Assembly (NCBI GenBank): GCA_009738435.1
Contig: CP046522.1
Coordinates: 713,249 to 777,248 of the forward strand
Source: Clostridium bovifaecis
GTDB taxonomy: Bacteria > Bacillota > Clostridia > Clostridiales > Clostridiaceae
DNA: 64,000 nucleotides
Reading direction: 5' to 3'
Shown: positions 39,021 to 48,349 of the stretch, one piece after another
How the letters are laid out: the number at the start of each line of letters is the position of its first letter
Numbering within the stretch: the stretch's first letter is position 1
The notes under the pieces: generated by a model
Seen by the model: the letters and a program-made list of their open reading frames with translations, nothing else
What the model was told of the DNA's origin: nothing
Database searches by the model: none
Made by a program: the position numbers and the translations under genes

Positions 39021-39078
39021 ATTTTAAAAGACAAATAAAGCTTACAAATTAAATTATCAATTTGAAGGGAGTAAAAGT

Positions 39079-39585
39079 ATGAAAGATAACAGAGTAAATA
39101 AACTAGCTAAGGTAGCCATAGTAGCAGCAATCTATGCTGTTTTAACAGTAGCTATTGCGCCAATAAGCTATGGAGCCATTCAATTTAGATTGTCAGAGGT
39201 TATGACGCTTCTTGCCTTTATTGACCCTTTATATATACCAGGATTAGTTCTAGGGTGCGCTATCTCGAATTTATTTAGCCCTCTTGGAATTATGGATGTG
39301 ATTGTGGGAACAGCAGCTACTTTCCTTAGCTTATACATGATTAATAGATCAAGGAATCTTTTTGTGGCTACTTTATGGCCTACGTTGTTTAATGGATTCA
39401 TAATAGGAGGAGAGCTGTACTTTCTATTAAAGCTCCCATTCTGGCTAACTTCAGCACAAGTTGCTTTTGGCGAATTTGTGGTAGTAACCATTATAGGATA
39501 TCCATTGTTTAAGGTAATATTATCTAATAAATCAATATTGAATGCTTTAAAAGTAAGCAAGTCTGATTTACAGCAGCAAGGCTAA
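39079..39585 (+). CDS. queT: QueT-family queuosine precursor ECF transporter subunit
   Basis: A 168-residue membrane protein with five to six hydrophobic helices. The pattern YAVLTVAIAPISYGAIQFRLSE near the N-terminus and GLVLGCAISNLFSPLG in the middle identify QueT, the substrate-binding S component of an ECF transporter that imports preQ1 or a related base. It relies on a shared energising module encoded elsewhere. GAAGGGAG at 39063-39070 sets the start. A preQ1 riboswitch in its leader confirms the substrate class. Confidence 0.95.
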   Translation: MKDNRVNKLAKVAIVAAIYAVLTVAIAPISYGAIQFRLSEVMTLLAFIDPLYIPGLVLGCAISNLFSPLGIMDVIVGTAATFLSLYMINRSRNLFVATLWPTLFNGFIIGGELYFLLKLPFWLTSAQVAFGEFVVVTIIGYPLFKVILSNKSILNALKVSKSDLQQQG

Positions 39586-39704
39586 GGTTTACTATTTTTA
39601 AGAAGAAATCCTTACCTATATTCATAAAATCACCTTCATGTGGATATTATAATAAATAGTGTTAAAATTATAGATACTTTAAATTTCTATTAAGAGGTGA
39701 TATT

Positions 39705-40259
39705 ATGTCAGTAAAAAATGCTATGACCGCAGATTTTCTTCGTTCAGCTTATGGTGGAGAGAGTATGGCACATATGAGGTACTTAGTTTGGGCTGAGGCA
39801 GCTGAGAAAGATGGGTTCCCTAACATAGCCAGATTATTTAGAGCTGTTTCTCATGCAGAGTGGGTTCATGCAAAGAATCACTTTAAAGTACTAAAAGAAC
39901 AAGTTGGAGATAACACTGTTCCAGCAGGAGCTGTATTCGGGCTTACAAACATAGTTGAAAATTTGCAGGGAGCTATAAACGGAGAATTACATGAGATTGA
40001 TCAGATGTATCCTGTATACCTAGAAACTGCAAGATTTCAAGGAGAAAAGGATGCAGAGAAGTCCTTTCACTATGCTGTTGAAGCTGAAAAGCATCATGCT
40101 GATTTATTTCAAAAGGCTCAAGGTCTTGCCAAAGAAAATAAAGACATGGAGAACAATCCTTTCTATGTATGCCCAATCTGTGGCTTTACTGTAGAAGGAG
40201 AACCACCAGAAAAATGCCCAATTTGTGGAGTTAAAAAAGAGTTATTTCAAGAGTTTTAA
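39705..40259 (+). CDS. rbr: Rubrerythrin
   Basis: A 184-residue non-haem diiron peroxidase that reduces H2O2 to water in anaerobes. The N-terminal four-helix bundle supplies the diiron ligands (GGESMAHMRYL, SHAEWVHAKNHF, and EAEKHHADLF), and the C-terminal rubredoxin-like domain has YVCPICGFTVEGE and EKCPICGVKK with four iron-binding cysteines. AAGAGGTGA precedes the ATG. It stands alone with its own terminator. Confidence 0.97.
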   Translation: MSVKNAMTADFLRSAYGGESMAHMRYLVWAEAAEKDGFPNIARLFRAVSHAEWVHAKNHFKVLKEQVGDNTVPAGAVFGLTNIVENLQGAINGELHEIDQMYPVYLETARFQGEKDAEKSFHYAVEAEKHHADLFQKAQGLAKENKDMENNPFYVCPICGFTVEGEPPEKCPICGVKKELFQEF

Positions 40260-40274
40260 AGTACTTAATAACAG

Positions 40275-40311
40275 AAGGTTGCTGATAGTAAATTTTATCA
40301 GCAACCTTTTT
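40275..40311 (+). terminator. Rho-independent terminator of rbr
   Basis: AAGGTTGCTGATA (40275-40287) pairs with TATCAGCAACCTT (40296-40308), then a T-run. Confidence 0.93.
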
Positions 40312-40428
40312 AGCTATCTATATAGTTAAGCATTGATAATGAATTCTTTTAAATAAGTGTATGGAAATTGCCGAAGAAGAACTCTATAATGAAGAAAGAT
40401 GGAATATAAGAAAGGATAGGGATATTAA

Positions 40429-40891
40429 ATGAAAAATATTTAAAACTTATTATAGTTCAGAAATAGGCATAGTAGAAATTGTTAGTTCAGAAGATGCAAT
40501 CATATCATTAGATTTTGTAGATAAAGAAGGAGAAACTACTGAATTCCCTCCAATCTTAAGAGAAGCATATGATCAAATAGATGAATATTTTAAAGGAAAG
40601 AGAAAGAACTTTGACTTAAAGCTTTCTATAGAAGGAACTGAATTTCAAAAAAAGGTATGGACAGAGCTTACTAAAATTCCTTATGGAGAAGTTGCTACTT
40701 ATAAAGATATTGCTATTAGAGTTGGAAATGAGAAGGCTGTAAGAGCTGTTGGAAATTCAAATAATAAAAATAAAATAGCTATAATCTTGCCATGCCACAG
40801 GGTTATAGGAAGTAATGGAAAGCTTGTTGGATATGCAGGGGGAGTACACATAAAAGAGTGGCTGTTAAATCACGAAAGAAAGTTTAAATAG
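40429..40891 (+). CDS. ogt: Methylated-DNA--protein-cysteine methyltransferase (start-proximal frameshift)
   Basis: The reading frame ending at 40891 encodes about 150 residues of a suicide DNA-repair protein that removes alkyl groups from O6 of guanine. The acceptor cysteine is in ILPCHRVIGSNGKLVGYAGG, preceded by the DNA-binding IPYGEVATYKDIA and the Asn hinge RAVGNSNNKN. The only ATG with a ribosome site (40429) is out of frame: ATG is followed by a run of five A, and one base added or lost there joins it to KIFKTYYSSEIGIVE. So the gene is either miscalled or inactive. Confidence 0.9.
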
Positions 40892-40942
40892 AGAAACACT
40901 AGAAATAAATTGTGATGGAATTTTTTAAAGGGGGAATAACAA

Positions 40943-41587
40943 ATGAAAAGGCTTTTCCTTGATTTTGACTGTACTATTGTAGACTCAGTTAAAACTTATT
41001 GTAATATATATAATAAGTTATATAAGGATAGAGAAGGATTTAAAGAGGCTGCTTATGCTAAGGTCAATAGATACGATTTAAAAGACCAGTGTCCTATGGT
41101 AGCTCATCAAGAGGAGATATTCTCCAGTAAAGAGTTTTTTAAACATCTAGAGTTCATGCCTGATGCAAAAGAGGTTATTGAAAGGCTATCAAAAGAGTAT
41201 GAACTAATAATATGTTCTATAGGAACATTGGACAATATTTCTTATAAGGCAAAGTGGATTAAAAATAACCTTGAATTTATAAAAAATGTTGTGCTAATCT
41301 CTAACAATGTAGAAAAGGGCGGTATAAAGACAGATAAAAGCGTGATTAATATGAAGAATGCTATATTTATAGATGATCATGGCGATAACCTAGCAAGCAG
41401 TAATGCGGAATTGAAAATATGCTTTGGCAAAGAATATGAGTGGAATAAGAATTGGGAAGGTCAAAGGTGTTTTAGCTGGAAAGAGGTTGAGGATATATTA
41501 TTAGAAGAGGATAGTCACAGGATATCAGGAGCAGAGATTGCAAAGAAAATTAAATTAAAAACAGCGTTTACTACTAGTAGGAGTTAG
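40943..41587 (+). CDS. HAD-superfamily phosphatase, 5'-nucleotidase-like
   Basis: A 214-residue HAD phosphatase. The nucleophile motif DFDCTIVDS (residues 7-15) supplies both aspartates, the second motif is CSIGT, and the acidic motif FIDDHGDN is near residue 140. The arrangement resembles bacterial 5'(3')-deoxyribonucleotidases. Substrate unproven. AAAGGGGGAA sets the start; it ends in a strong terminator. Confidence 0.85.
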   Translation: MKRLFLDFDCTIVDSVKTYCNIYNKLYKDREGFKEAAYAKVNRYDLKDQCPMVAHQEEIFSSKEFFKHLEFMPDAKEVIERLSKEYELIICSIGTLDNISYKAKWIKNNLEFIKNVVLISNNVEKGGIKTDKSVINMKNAIFIDDHGDNLASSNAELKICFGKEYEWNKNWEGQRCFSWKEVEDILLEEDSHRISGAEIAKKIKLKTAFTTSRS

Positions 41588-41602
41588 ATTTATAAAGTTT
41601 GT

Positions 41603-41650
41603 AAAAGGTTCTATAAACATGGAATATCCATGTTTATAGAACCTTTTAAG
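41603..41650 (+). terminator. Terminator after the HAD phosphatase gene
   Basis: Perfect 21-bp stem, 41603-41623 with 41627-41647 (AAAAGGTTCTATAAACATGG arm start), ending TTTT. Confidence 0.9.
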
Positions 41651-41829
41651 CTTCAAGACCAACTTATACCGATAATTCTTCGATGCTTTTTTTATAGTTA
41701 CTATTTAATAAGTCCATGTATTTAATGTTTGAATTTCATAAAACTTAAGATTTCTTAAGAAATTTTTATAAGTTTTGTAAAATCCATCTTCTACAATGAA
41801 TTTAGGATATTAGAAGGGAAGTAGAGAAG

Positions 41830-42540
41830 ATGAAAAAGAAATTCAAAAATATTTTAACACTTATTATGATAATATGTGTATTTTGGTATGCGATAGAGCA
41901 TATAGGTATGGGATTAAATGTTATAAACCTTGAGGAAATCAAGTTTAATTTAAATGAGGAGGGTAAGTCAGCAAATCAAAATAATATTAACTTGAGTAGA
42001 GAATTAGTATTAGTAAATAAAGACCACAGTCTAAATAAAGATTACAAACCAGAAGAGCTGACAATACCCAATATACTATTTGCTGATGGAACGCCCAGGG
42101 AAGAAAAACATGTAGCTGGAGTTATTATAAGACCTTTAGAAGAATTGGTAAATGCAGCTAAAGGGGAAGGAGTAATATTACTTGGCAATTCAGGTTATAG
42201 ATCATATAAGTCCCAAGAGAATACTTATAGTGATAGAGTAAGGTCGCAAGGAAAGAAGCTTGCAGAGGCATATGTAGCTAAACCAGGGTTTAGTGAACAT
42301 CAAACAGGACTATGTATCGATATTACCAACCAAGATAAATATTTTGTAAAAGGAACAAAAGAAGCAGATTGGCTTGCAGAAAATTGCTATAAATTTGGTT
42401 TTATTATAAGATATCCTTATGGGAAAAAAAGTATAACAGGTATAGAATATGAACCATGGCATATTAGATATGTTGGTAAAAAAGCTGCTAAGTATATCCA
42501 TGATAATGGAATTACATTAGAGGAGTACTTAGAAAAATGA
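41830..42540 (+). CDS. vanY: D-alanyl-D-alanine carboxypeptidase, VanY family
   Basis: A 236-residue zinc peptidase with an N-terminal membrane anchor (ILTLIMIICVFWYAIEHI). The extracytoplasmic domain has SGYRSYKSQ, the zinc motif SEHQTGLCIDI and the catalytic EPWHIRYVG. It trims the terminal D-Ala from peptidoglycan stem peptides. vanR and vanS follow directly on the same strand. No vanH, vanA or vanX homologue is present, so this is not a full glycopeptide-resistance cluster; alone it would remodel the cell wall. Confidence 0.93.
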   Translation: MKKKFKNILTLIMIICVFWYAIEHIGMGLNVINLEEIKFNLNEEGKSANQNNINLSRELVLVNKDHSLNKDYKPEELTIPNILFADGTPREEKHVAGVIIRPLEELVNAAKGEGVILLGNSGYRSYKSQENTYSDRVRSQGKKLAEAYVAKPGFSEHQTGLCIDITNQDKYFVKGTKEADWLAENCYKFGFIIRYPYGKKSITGIEYEPWHIRYVGKKAAKYIHDNGITLEEYLEK

Positions 42541-42561
42541 TTATATAATTTGGAGGAGTAA

Positions 42562-43254
42562 ATGAATAATAATATTCTTGTAGTAGATGATGAAAAAGAA
42601 ATAAGAAATTTGTTAGAAATCAATCTTAGGAATGAAGGGTATAGTGTATTTAAGGCAAGTTGTGGAGAAGAAGCTTTAGAACTATTAGACAGAGAAGAGA
42701 TTCATTTAATGGTTTTAGATATAATGATGCCGGGTATGGACGGATTAGAAGTTTGCAGAAGAGTAAGAGAAAAGTATAATATACCAATTCTTATGCTAAG
42801 TGCAAAAGCAGAGGATATGGATAAGATACAAGGGATTATGACCGGAGCAGATGATTATGTATGTAAGCCTTTTAATAATTTAGAGCTTACAGTTAGAATA
42901 AGGGCATTACTCAGGAGAACATATTTTTTTAATACTAACATAGGATACTCAGATGACATAATAAGAATCGAGTCAATGCTTATAGATAAGAGCAAACACA
43001 AGGTAACGGTAGATGATAAAGAAGTAGATTTAACAGCAAGAGAATTTGAAATTTTATATTTATTAGCTGCAAATAGAGGAAGAGTTTTTAGCGCAGAGGA
43101 AATTTTTGAAAAGGTGTGGAAAGAAAGATATTATCAGTCTAATAATACTGTTATGGTACATATGAGCAGAATTAGGGATAAGATAGAACAGCATATGGAA
43201 GGAAGTAAAGTAATTCATACTGTGTGGGGAGTTGGTTATAAAATTGAAAAATAG
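42562..43254 (+). CDS. vanR: VanR-type response regulator
   Basis: A 230-residue OmpR/PhoB-class regulator. The receiver domain has the acidic pocket VVDDEKE, the phospho-acceptor Asp in VLDIMMPGMDGLE (about residue 53) and the Lys in VCKPF. The C-terminal winged helix ends IHTVWGVGYKIEK, the usual class ending. GGAGG at 42551-42555 sets the start. It begins 21 bases after vanY, so all three genes form one operon, probably self-regulated. Confidence 0.93.
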   Translation: MNNNILVVDDEKEIRNLLEINLRNEGYSVFKASCGEEALELLDREEIHLMVLDIMMPGMDGLEVCRRVREKYNIPILMLSAKAEDMDKIQGIMTGADDYVCKPFNNLELTVRIRALLRRTYFFNTNIGYSDDIIRIESMLIDKSKHKVTVDDKEVDLTAREFEILYLLAANRGRVFSAEEIFEKVWKERYYQSNNTVMVHMSRIRDKIEQHMEGSKVIHTVWGVGYKIEK

Positions 43255-44369
43255 AAGGTTTTATAAACATTGGTTATTATCACTAGCTGATGTAGTAATC
43301 GCTATATTATTAACTTATACTACACTAGTTATAAGTAATAAAATATTGATTTATTTATATATAAACACTAAGATTCAATTTGTTAATTACCTTTTTAAGT
43401 TCTGGAGAATGATTAACCGTGTATTTGATGGAAATTATATATATTATCCAAACAATGGTATTGGTGTTTTTTTATTTGCTTATAACATATAGAAAAACTA
43501 AGAGTTTAGTAGCTATTATAGATGAAACTGAAATAATGGCTGATGGTGACTTAGATAGATTAATAAAAGTTAGGGCAAAAGGTGATGTCAAAAATTTAGT
43601 CGAAAATATAAATAATATATCAAAGCAGCTTAGGGATATAACCATAGAAGAAAGAAGAGCACAGCAGACTAAAAATGATTTAATAACAAATGTTTCGCAT
43701 GATTTAAGAACTCCATTAACTTCAATAATAGGTTACTTAGAAATTATTGATACTGACAAATATAAAGACGAAGTGGAGCTAAGGTACTATGCTAATATAG
43801 CATATGAAAAAGCAAAGGGGTTAAGCCTGCTTATAAATGATTTATTCGAACTTACTAAAATGCAAAATAATACTATTAACTTAAATAAGACTGATATTAA
43901 TTTAGTGGAATTGTTAGGTCAAGTAGTTGCCTATTTTGAATACCAGTTTAAAAGTGCAAATATGCAATCAAGAATTAATTTCTCAGAAGATAAGCTAATA
44001 GTACATGCAGATGCAGGGAAATTAGTTAGAGCATTTGAAAATCTTCTATCTAATGCAATTAAGTATGGGCAAGAAGGTTTTTATGTTGACATAGTAACGA
44101 AAATCGAAGGGAAGATAGCAGTAGTTCAAGTTGTAAATTATGGTCAATCAATATCATCAATAGACTTACCATATATATTTGATAGATTCTATAGAGTAGA
44201 AAAATCAAGAAATAGCAATATAGGGGGATCAGGGTTAGGCTTAGCTATAACAAAAAATATCATAGAATTACACCAAGGAACCATATCAGCATATAGTGAT
44301 GATGAGAAAACTATATTTGAAGTTAAGCTACCAATTATAACGTCAAAAGAAATAAGTGGGATAATTTGA
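43232..44369 (+). CDS. vanS: VanS-type sensor histidine kinase (frameshift)
   Basis: The N-terminus has two membrane helices around a short external loop, then a HAMP-like linker, the phospho-accepting His in VSHDLRTPLTSIIGY, the N box ENLLSNAIKYG, and the ATP lid GGSGLGLAITKN. The frame breaks near 43465 in the run GTGTTTTTTTATTT: the first part reads NNGIGVFLF and the second continues FYLLITYRKTKSLVA. Joined length of about 378 residues is normal. It starts at a TTG overlapping the last bases of vanR. Confidence 0.9.
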
Positions 44370-44385
44370 TATGAATGTATGTAAT

Positions 44386-44428
44386 AAAAAAACTTAGGTG
44401 CTTATGTAACAAGTACCTAAGTTTTTTA
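44386..44428 (+). terminator. Terminator of the vanYRS operon
   Basis: AAAAACTTAGGTGCTT (5' arm from 44387) pairs with AAGTACCTAAGTTTTT (3' arm to 44427), one G-U, with T-run. Confidence 0.88.
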
Positions 44429-44503
44429 ACGCATCGCAATGTCTCATAATCTTCTAGCTAGTGATATACGCTGAAACAGTGCCAAAGATGCTATAATCTA
44501 CTC

Positions 44504-45946
44504 CTAGTACGCTTTTCCCCAATAAACCATTTGTTTAGCCTCGCCGCCACAGCAGATACATTTATCGGAGATTTCTTCTTGCTCAAATGGAATACATCTT
44601 GAAGTTACTCCGGCAACTTCTTTAAGCTTTTCTTCACAAGCTTTATCTCCACACCACATAGCTTTTATAAAGCCAGATTTAGTGTCAGCAATTTCTTTGA
44701 ATTCATCTAAAGTTGCTGCAGAATAAGTGTTTTCTTCTCTGTGCTTTAAAGCATGCTCATACATAGAATTTTGGATATCTTCTAAAAGCTTTGGTATTGC
44801 AATTTCAAGCTCATCCATTGATACTACTAATTTTTCTCTTGTATCACGTCTTACAAGAACAACTTGATTATTTTCTATATCTTTTGGTCCAACTTCAAGA
44901 CGAACTGGGATACCTTTCATTTCATATTCATTAAATTTCCAACCAGGCATCTTATCGCTAATATCTATGCCTACTCTAGCTACTTTAGATATTCTTGTTT
45001 TAAGCTCTTGCGCCTTTTCGATAACCCCTTCTTTATGTTGAGCAATTGGTACTATCATAACTTGAGTTGGTGCAATCCTTGGTGGAAGTTTAAGACCACT
45101 ATCATCACCGTGTACCATTATTATTGCTCCAATAAGTCTAGTTGTCATACCCCAAGAAGTTTGATGTACGTATTGAAGTTGACTATTTTTATCATTATAT
45201 TGAATATTAAATGCTTTTGAGAAGTTATCTCCAAAGTTATGTGATGTACCACTTTGCAATGCCTTACCATCGTGCATTAAGCTTTCTATTGTGTAAGTTG
45301 CTTTTGCTCCAGCAAACTTTTCTTTTTCTGTCTTTTGTCCTTTTACTACAGGGATAGCCAAAGCATTTTCGCAGAAATTAGCGTAAACATTTAGCATATC
45401 AATAGTTTCTTGCTGAGATTCTTCAGCTGTTGCATGAGCTGTGTGTCCTTCTTGCCATAAAAATTCAGTTGTTCTTAGGAAAGGACGAGTTGTTTTTTCC
45501 CACCTTACTACAGAGCACCATTGATTATATTTCTTTGGAAGGTCATTGTAAGATTGAATTATTTTTGCGTAGTGATCGCAGAATAAAGTCTCAGAAGTAG
45601 GACGAACACATAGCCTTTCAGCAAGTTCTTCATTTCCACCATGAGTTACCCACGCAACCTCAGGAGCAAAACCTTCAACGTGGTCTTTTTCTTTTTGAAG
45701 CAAGCTTTCAGGTATGAACATTGGCATATATACATTTTCGTGTCCTGTTTCTTTAAATTTTTCATCTAAGTATTTTTGTATATTCTCCCAAATTGCGTAT
45801 CCATAAGGGCGGATAATCATACATCCTTTAACGCTTGAATAGTCAACAAGTTCAGCCTTTTTTACAATATCAGTATACCATTGCGCAAAATCTACATCCA
45901 TTGCAGTTATAGCTTCAACGAATTTTTTCTGTTTTCCCATTTTCAT
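44504..45946 (-). CDS. proS: Prolyl-tRNA synthetase (archaeal/eukaryotic type)
   Basis: A 480-residue class II synthetase that charges tRNA-Pro. The short form without the bacterial editing insert is shown by length and by the C-terminal domain with clustered cysteines ([10 protein letters not shown]) and terminal Tyr. Class II motifs include the conserved RPTSETLF and the motif-2 [23 protein letters not shown] region (cited in part). GGAGG precedes the ATG on the minus strand. A T-box leader upstream couples expression to uncharged tRNA-Pro. Confidence 0.96.
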   Translation of the reverse strand: MKMGKQKKFVEAITAMDVDFAQWYTDIVKKAELVDYSSVKGCMIIRPYGYAIWENIQKYLDEKFKETGHENVYMPMFIPESLLQKEKDHVEGFAPEVAWVTHGGNEELAERLCVRPTSETLFCDHYAKIIQSYNDLPKKYNQWCSVVRWEKTTRPFLRTTEFLWQEGHTAHATAEESQQETIDMLNVYANFCENALAIPVVKGQKTEKEKFAGAKATYTIESLMHDGKALQSGTSHNFGDNFSKAFNIQYNDKNSQLQYVHQTSWGMTTRLIGAIIMVHGDDSGLKLPPRIAPTQVMIVPIAQHKEGVIEKAQELKTRISKVARVGIDISDKMPGWKFNEYEMKGIPVRLEVGPKDIENNQVVLVRRDTREKLVVSMDELEIAIPKLLEDIQNSMYEHALKHREENTYSAATLDEFKEIADTKSGFIKAMWCGDKACEEKLKEVAGVTSRCIPFEQEEISDKCICCGGEAKQMVYWGKAY

Positions 45947-46035
45947 TTCCTCCCTACACTTTTTTAGTATTTGAAATTAATAATGAACATATCACACTAA
46001 AAAATTTTGTGACACAAAATTTTTATATTGAAAAC

Positions 46036-46262
46036 AAAAAAGGCTCCAATCCCTAAAATAGGGACCGAGCCTTCGGTGGTACCACCCTTGTTAATATATA
46101 TGTAAAATATATTCACTCATTCTTTTAACGGTAAAGCTCCGCTGCAGCCTACTACTATTTCGGTGCAGAACTCAGAGGCTGGTTCAAAATAGTTCTTTTA
46201 GAAGCCTCTCACCAACGGCTTCCTCTCTTACAAAAGAAGTTAAATTTACTATTCCTCTTCAT
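46036..46262 (-). promoter_or_regulatory. T-box leader of proS
   Basis: On the minus strand: a long Stem I with AGAGAGGAAGCCG and GGTGAGAGGCTTC, a specifier loop GAACCAGCCTCTGAG that contains proline codons (CCA or CCT), the T-box bulge GGGTGGTACCACCG at 46074-46088, and an intrinsic terminator GGCTCGGTCCCTA/AGGGATTGGAGCC followed by T's (46036-46072). Uncharged tRNA-Pro binding would favour the antiterminator. Confidence 0.95.
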
Positions 46263-46547
46263 AGTAATAACAATATTAATTTATCATTACTATATGATAT
46301 AAGGTTAATTTAGGATTGTCAATAGGGAAAACATTATAAGCATGTATGTAAAAGTTTAAATAAAGAGGTTCAGCGCATTGTAACAATCATCATTTATATT
46401 TTATTAATGTTCTATAACGCTTGTTTGGCAGCACAATCATTTTTTATGTAAGCTATTTATGCATCTAAAAGATTTGAATAATAAAACAGAAAATGGTAAG
46501 AATGAAGTTAGGAACAAATGTTCGAATGAATATAAAGGAGTTTTATC

Positions 46548-47206
46548 ATGGCTGTTTTAATATCAAAGCTTGAAAATATGTTACTTGTAAAGTTTTCGTA
46601 TTCGCCAGAGAGAGTAAGCAAAATAAAAAGTATTAAAGGGTATAAATGGGAGCCTAAAAAAAGAGAATGGATTATTCCACATAATGAAGTTATGAAAATT
46701 TTAGCTGCTCTTGATAATGAGAAGCACAAGGCAATACTATTTTTAGTGTATTCTGCTGGGTTGAGAGTAGGGAAGTTGTAAGACTTAAACCTGAAGACAT
46801 AGATAGCAATAGAATGTTAATACATGTAGTACAGGGTAAAGGAAAAAAAGATAGATATACTATTCTTTCAGAGGTTGCATTAAAGCAGTTAAGAAGGTAT
46901 TTCATAATCTATAAGCCTGAGAGATGGCTTTTTCCTGGTCAGAATAAAAATGAATTTTTAACTGAAAGGACTGTAGAAAGAGTATTTGAAAAAGCATGCT
47001 TTTTAGCGAAAATAAATAAAAATGTATCTGTTCATACACTGCGACATTCTTTCACAACGCATCTTCTTGAGGGAGGCACAGACTTAAGATATATACAGGA
47101 GCTTTTAGGACATTCCAGTTCTAAAACTACTGAAATTTATACTCATGTTACTCAGAAGAGCATTTCTAATATAGTAAGTCCATTAGATAAAATAAGGAGT
47201 GATTAA
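46548..47206 (+). pseudogene. Integron-integrase-like tyrosine recombinase, deleted and frameshifted
   Basis: The first 45 residues (FSYSPERVSKIKSIKGYKW, then EPKKREWIIPH) look like a small HARP-type domain. The catalytic domain follows at once (NEVMKILAALDNEKHK), so the SAM-like core-binding domain of about 90 residues is deleted. A one-base insertion near 46777 (GTAGGGAAG for GTAGGAAG) breaks AGLRVGEVVRL. The rest is intact: HTLRHSF, LGHSSSKTT, catalytic Tyr in EIYTHV, ending NIVSPLDKI as in integron integrases. The IntI-specific extra helix is not visible. It reads in the same direction as the cassettes. Confidence 0.8.
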
Positions 47207-47305
47207 AAGGGTAAGCTAAAGCAATATTACACGACATCTACGTCGGAAATACCACCATATTTTAGGATACAACGACATAGGTGTGGGAGATAACTTAGTT
47301 ATGAG
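47207..47305 (+). other. attI-like recombination site
   Basis: The 92 bp after the recombinase end at ACTTAG^TTATGAG, with the crossover between 47298 and 47299. GTTATGAG here is the exact complement of CTCATAAC, the 5' half-site of the first attC at 47559. The region holds two ACGACAT-containing direct repeats (about 47251 and 47268), as attI sites often do. The assignment rests on this match. Confidence 0.68.
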
Positions 47306-47558
47306 AAATTTTAGGTCTATTGAAGAGTTTTCTAGCAGGAGGATTTTGGGTAATTGTAAAATTAAAGCAAGTCAGATTTGTAAAAAAATGTGATAAATGA
47401 AAGGTGTAAAACAACTCAATAAATAGTAATTTGTAGAGTAGATATAACATAATTTTAGATTTGATGGTCTGTCACATGTTTTTTTCGTTGGCTAAGTTCT
47501 AAAAAGATAAGATAAGTGGCAATTGCATAATTTAAAGAAGGTGCAAGTCCTAAAACAT
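47299..47558 (+). other. Cassette 1 body, no confident gene
   Basis: The first cassette runs from 47299 to 47665. Its only reading frame from the boundary is 30 codons (47301-47393) with no ribosome site. It may be a decayed gene or a non-coding cassette. Confidence 0.5.
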
Positions 47559-47672
47559 CTCATAACAAAAAATTTCCGTTCAGCTTGGCTTGAAATGACA
47601 GCCAAGCTATACCTGCGAAGCTAAGAGAAGAGCTCTAAGCTTCTCATCATCGGAAATTAGAAACGTTATGTG
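47559..47672 (+). repeat. attC1 (cassette recombination site)
   Basis: The 5' half-site CTCATAAC and the 3' half-site GTTATGTG (crossover 47665/47666) bracket nested stems: TTTCCG/CGGAAA, AGCTTGGCT/AGCCAAGCT and GAAGCT/AGCTTC. This is the imperfect-palindrome architecture of integron attC sites. Confidence 0.8.
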
Positions 47673-47810
47673 AAATTTTAGGGCTAAGGAAGTTTTTATT
47701 TACGCAATTAGTGATTTTGAGTACAAAGAATATGTGATAATAGTAGGCTATTGTGAAGCATATAAAATTAAATTAGAAAGATTTTAATTAAATTTATTGG
47801 GGAGGGTATT

Positions 47811-47991
47811 ATGGCAAAATATGAAAAAGCGATAACAGGTAAATTTGAGGAAGTACTTAGGCATTTAGAAAATGATATTGGGAATAGCGGGATGACTATG
47901 AATTTAGTGGATAAAAGTAATTATATTCAGTCTAGGTGCCGAAGATGACATGGTAGCGATAGTAAGAGAAAGCATAGAACGAATAAAGTAA
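47811..47991 (+). pseudogene. Cassette 2 gene fragment (small DUF protein, possibly DUF6054)
   Basis: After the ribosome site GGGGAGGGT, ATG 47811 opens MAKYEKAITGKFEEVLRH and NLVDKSNYIQS, then the frame is lost. GAEDDMVAIVRESIERIK resumes in another frame and stops at 47991. The pieces look like the start and end of a protein of about 115 residues with the middle deleted. I think it matches DUF6054, from memory and with low certainty. Function unknown. Confidence 0.5.
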
Positions 47992-48083
47992 GATTTAGGG
48001 GTTGCTCAGTCGTACTATTCTATATTACGAAAGATATTGATAGGGATAGAGCTACGCATATGGATAGCAAAGCTCTAAAACAT

Positions 48084-48305
48084 CACATAACAAAATATTT
48101 CTGTCCGCCTTGGCTGGTGGACTATTTTTATATAGTCTTGTGTAAAAATGTGGTTTATAATCTATATATAGGTTATTAGTAAAGGTATGCCAAGGCACAT
48201 TCACCAGCCAACCGAGTCATCATAATGAAAGCTAAGATAAGAGTTATCTAAGCTTTCATTATGACTGTAGGGCTAGTGAACGTCAGAAATACGAGACGTT
48301 ATCTG
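48084..48305 (+). repeat. attC2
   Basis: CACATAAC (48084-48091) complements the GTTATGTG that ends attC1; 17 of 20 bases outward also pair. The 3' end is GTTATCTG (crossover 48298/48299). Internal arms: ATTTCTG/CAGAAAT, GCCTTGG/CCAAGGC, and AATGAAAGCT/AGCTTTCATT. At about 222 nt it is longer than most attC sites. Confidence 0.82.
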
Positions 48306-48349
48306 AAAAGCCATGTTTTATTAAGACTTGTTGCCGTTACATAGATAGT

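Noticed and set aside
46548..47206. Calling the recombinase a bona fide IntI
   Set aside because: The IntI-specific insertion between the conserved boxes is not visible and the core-binding domain is deleted, so it is described only as integron-integrase-like.
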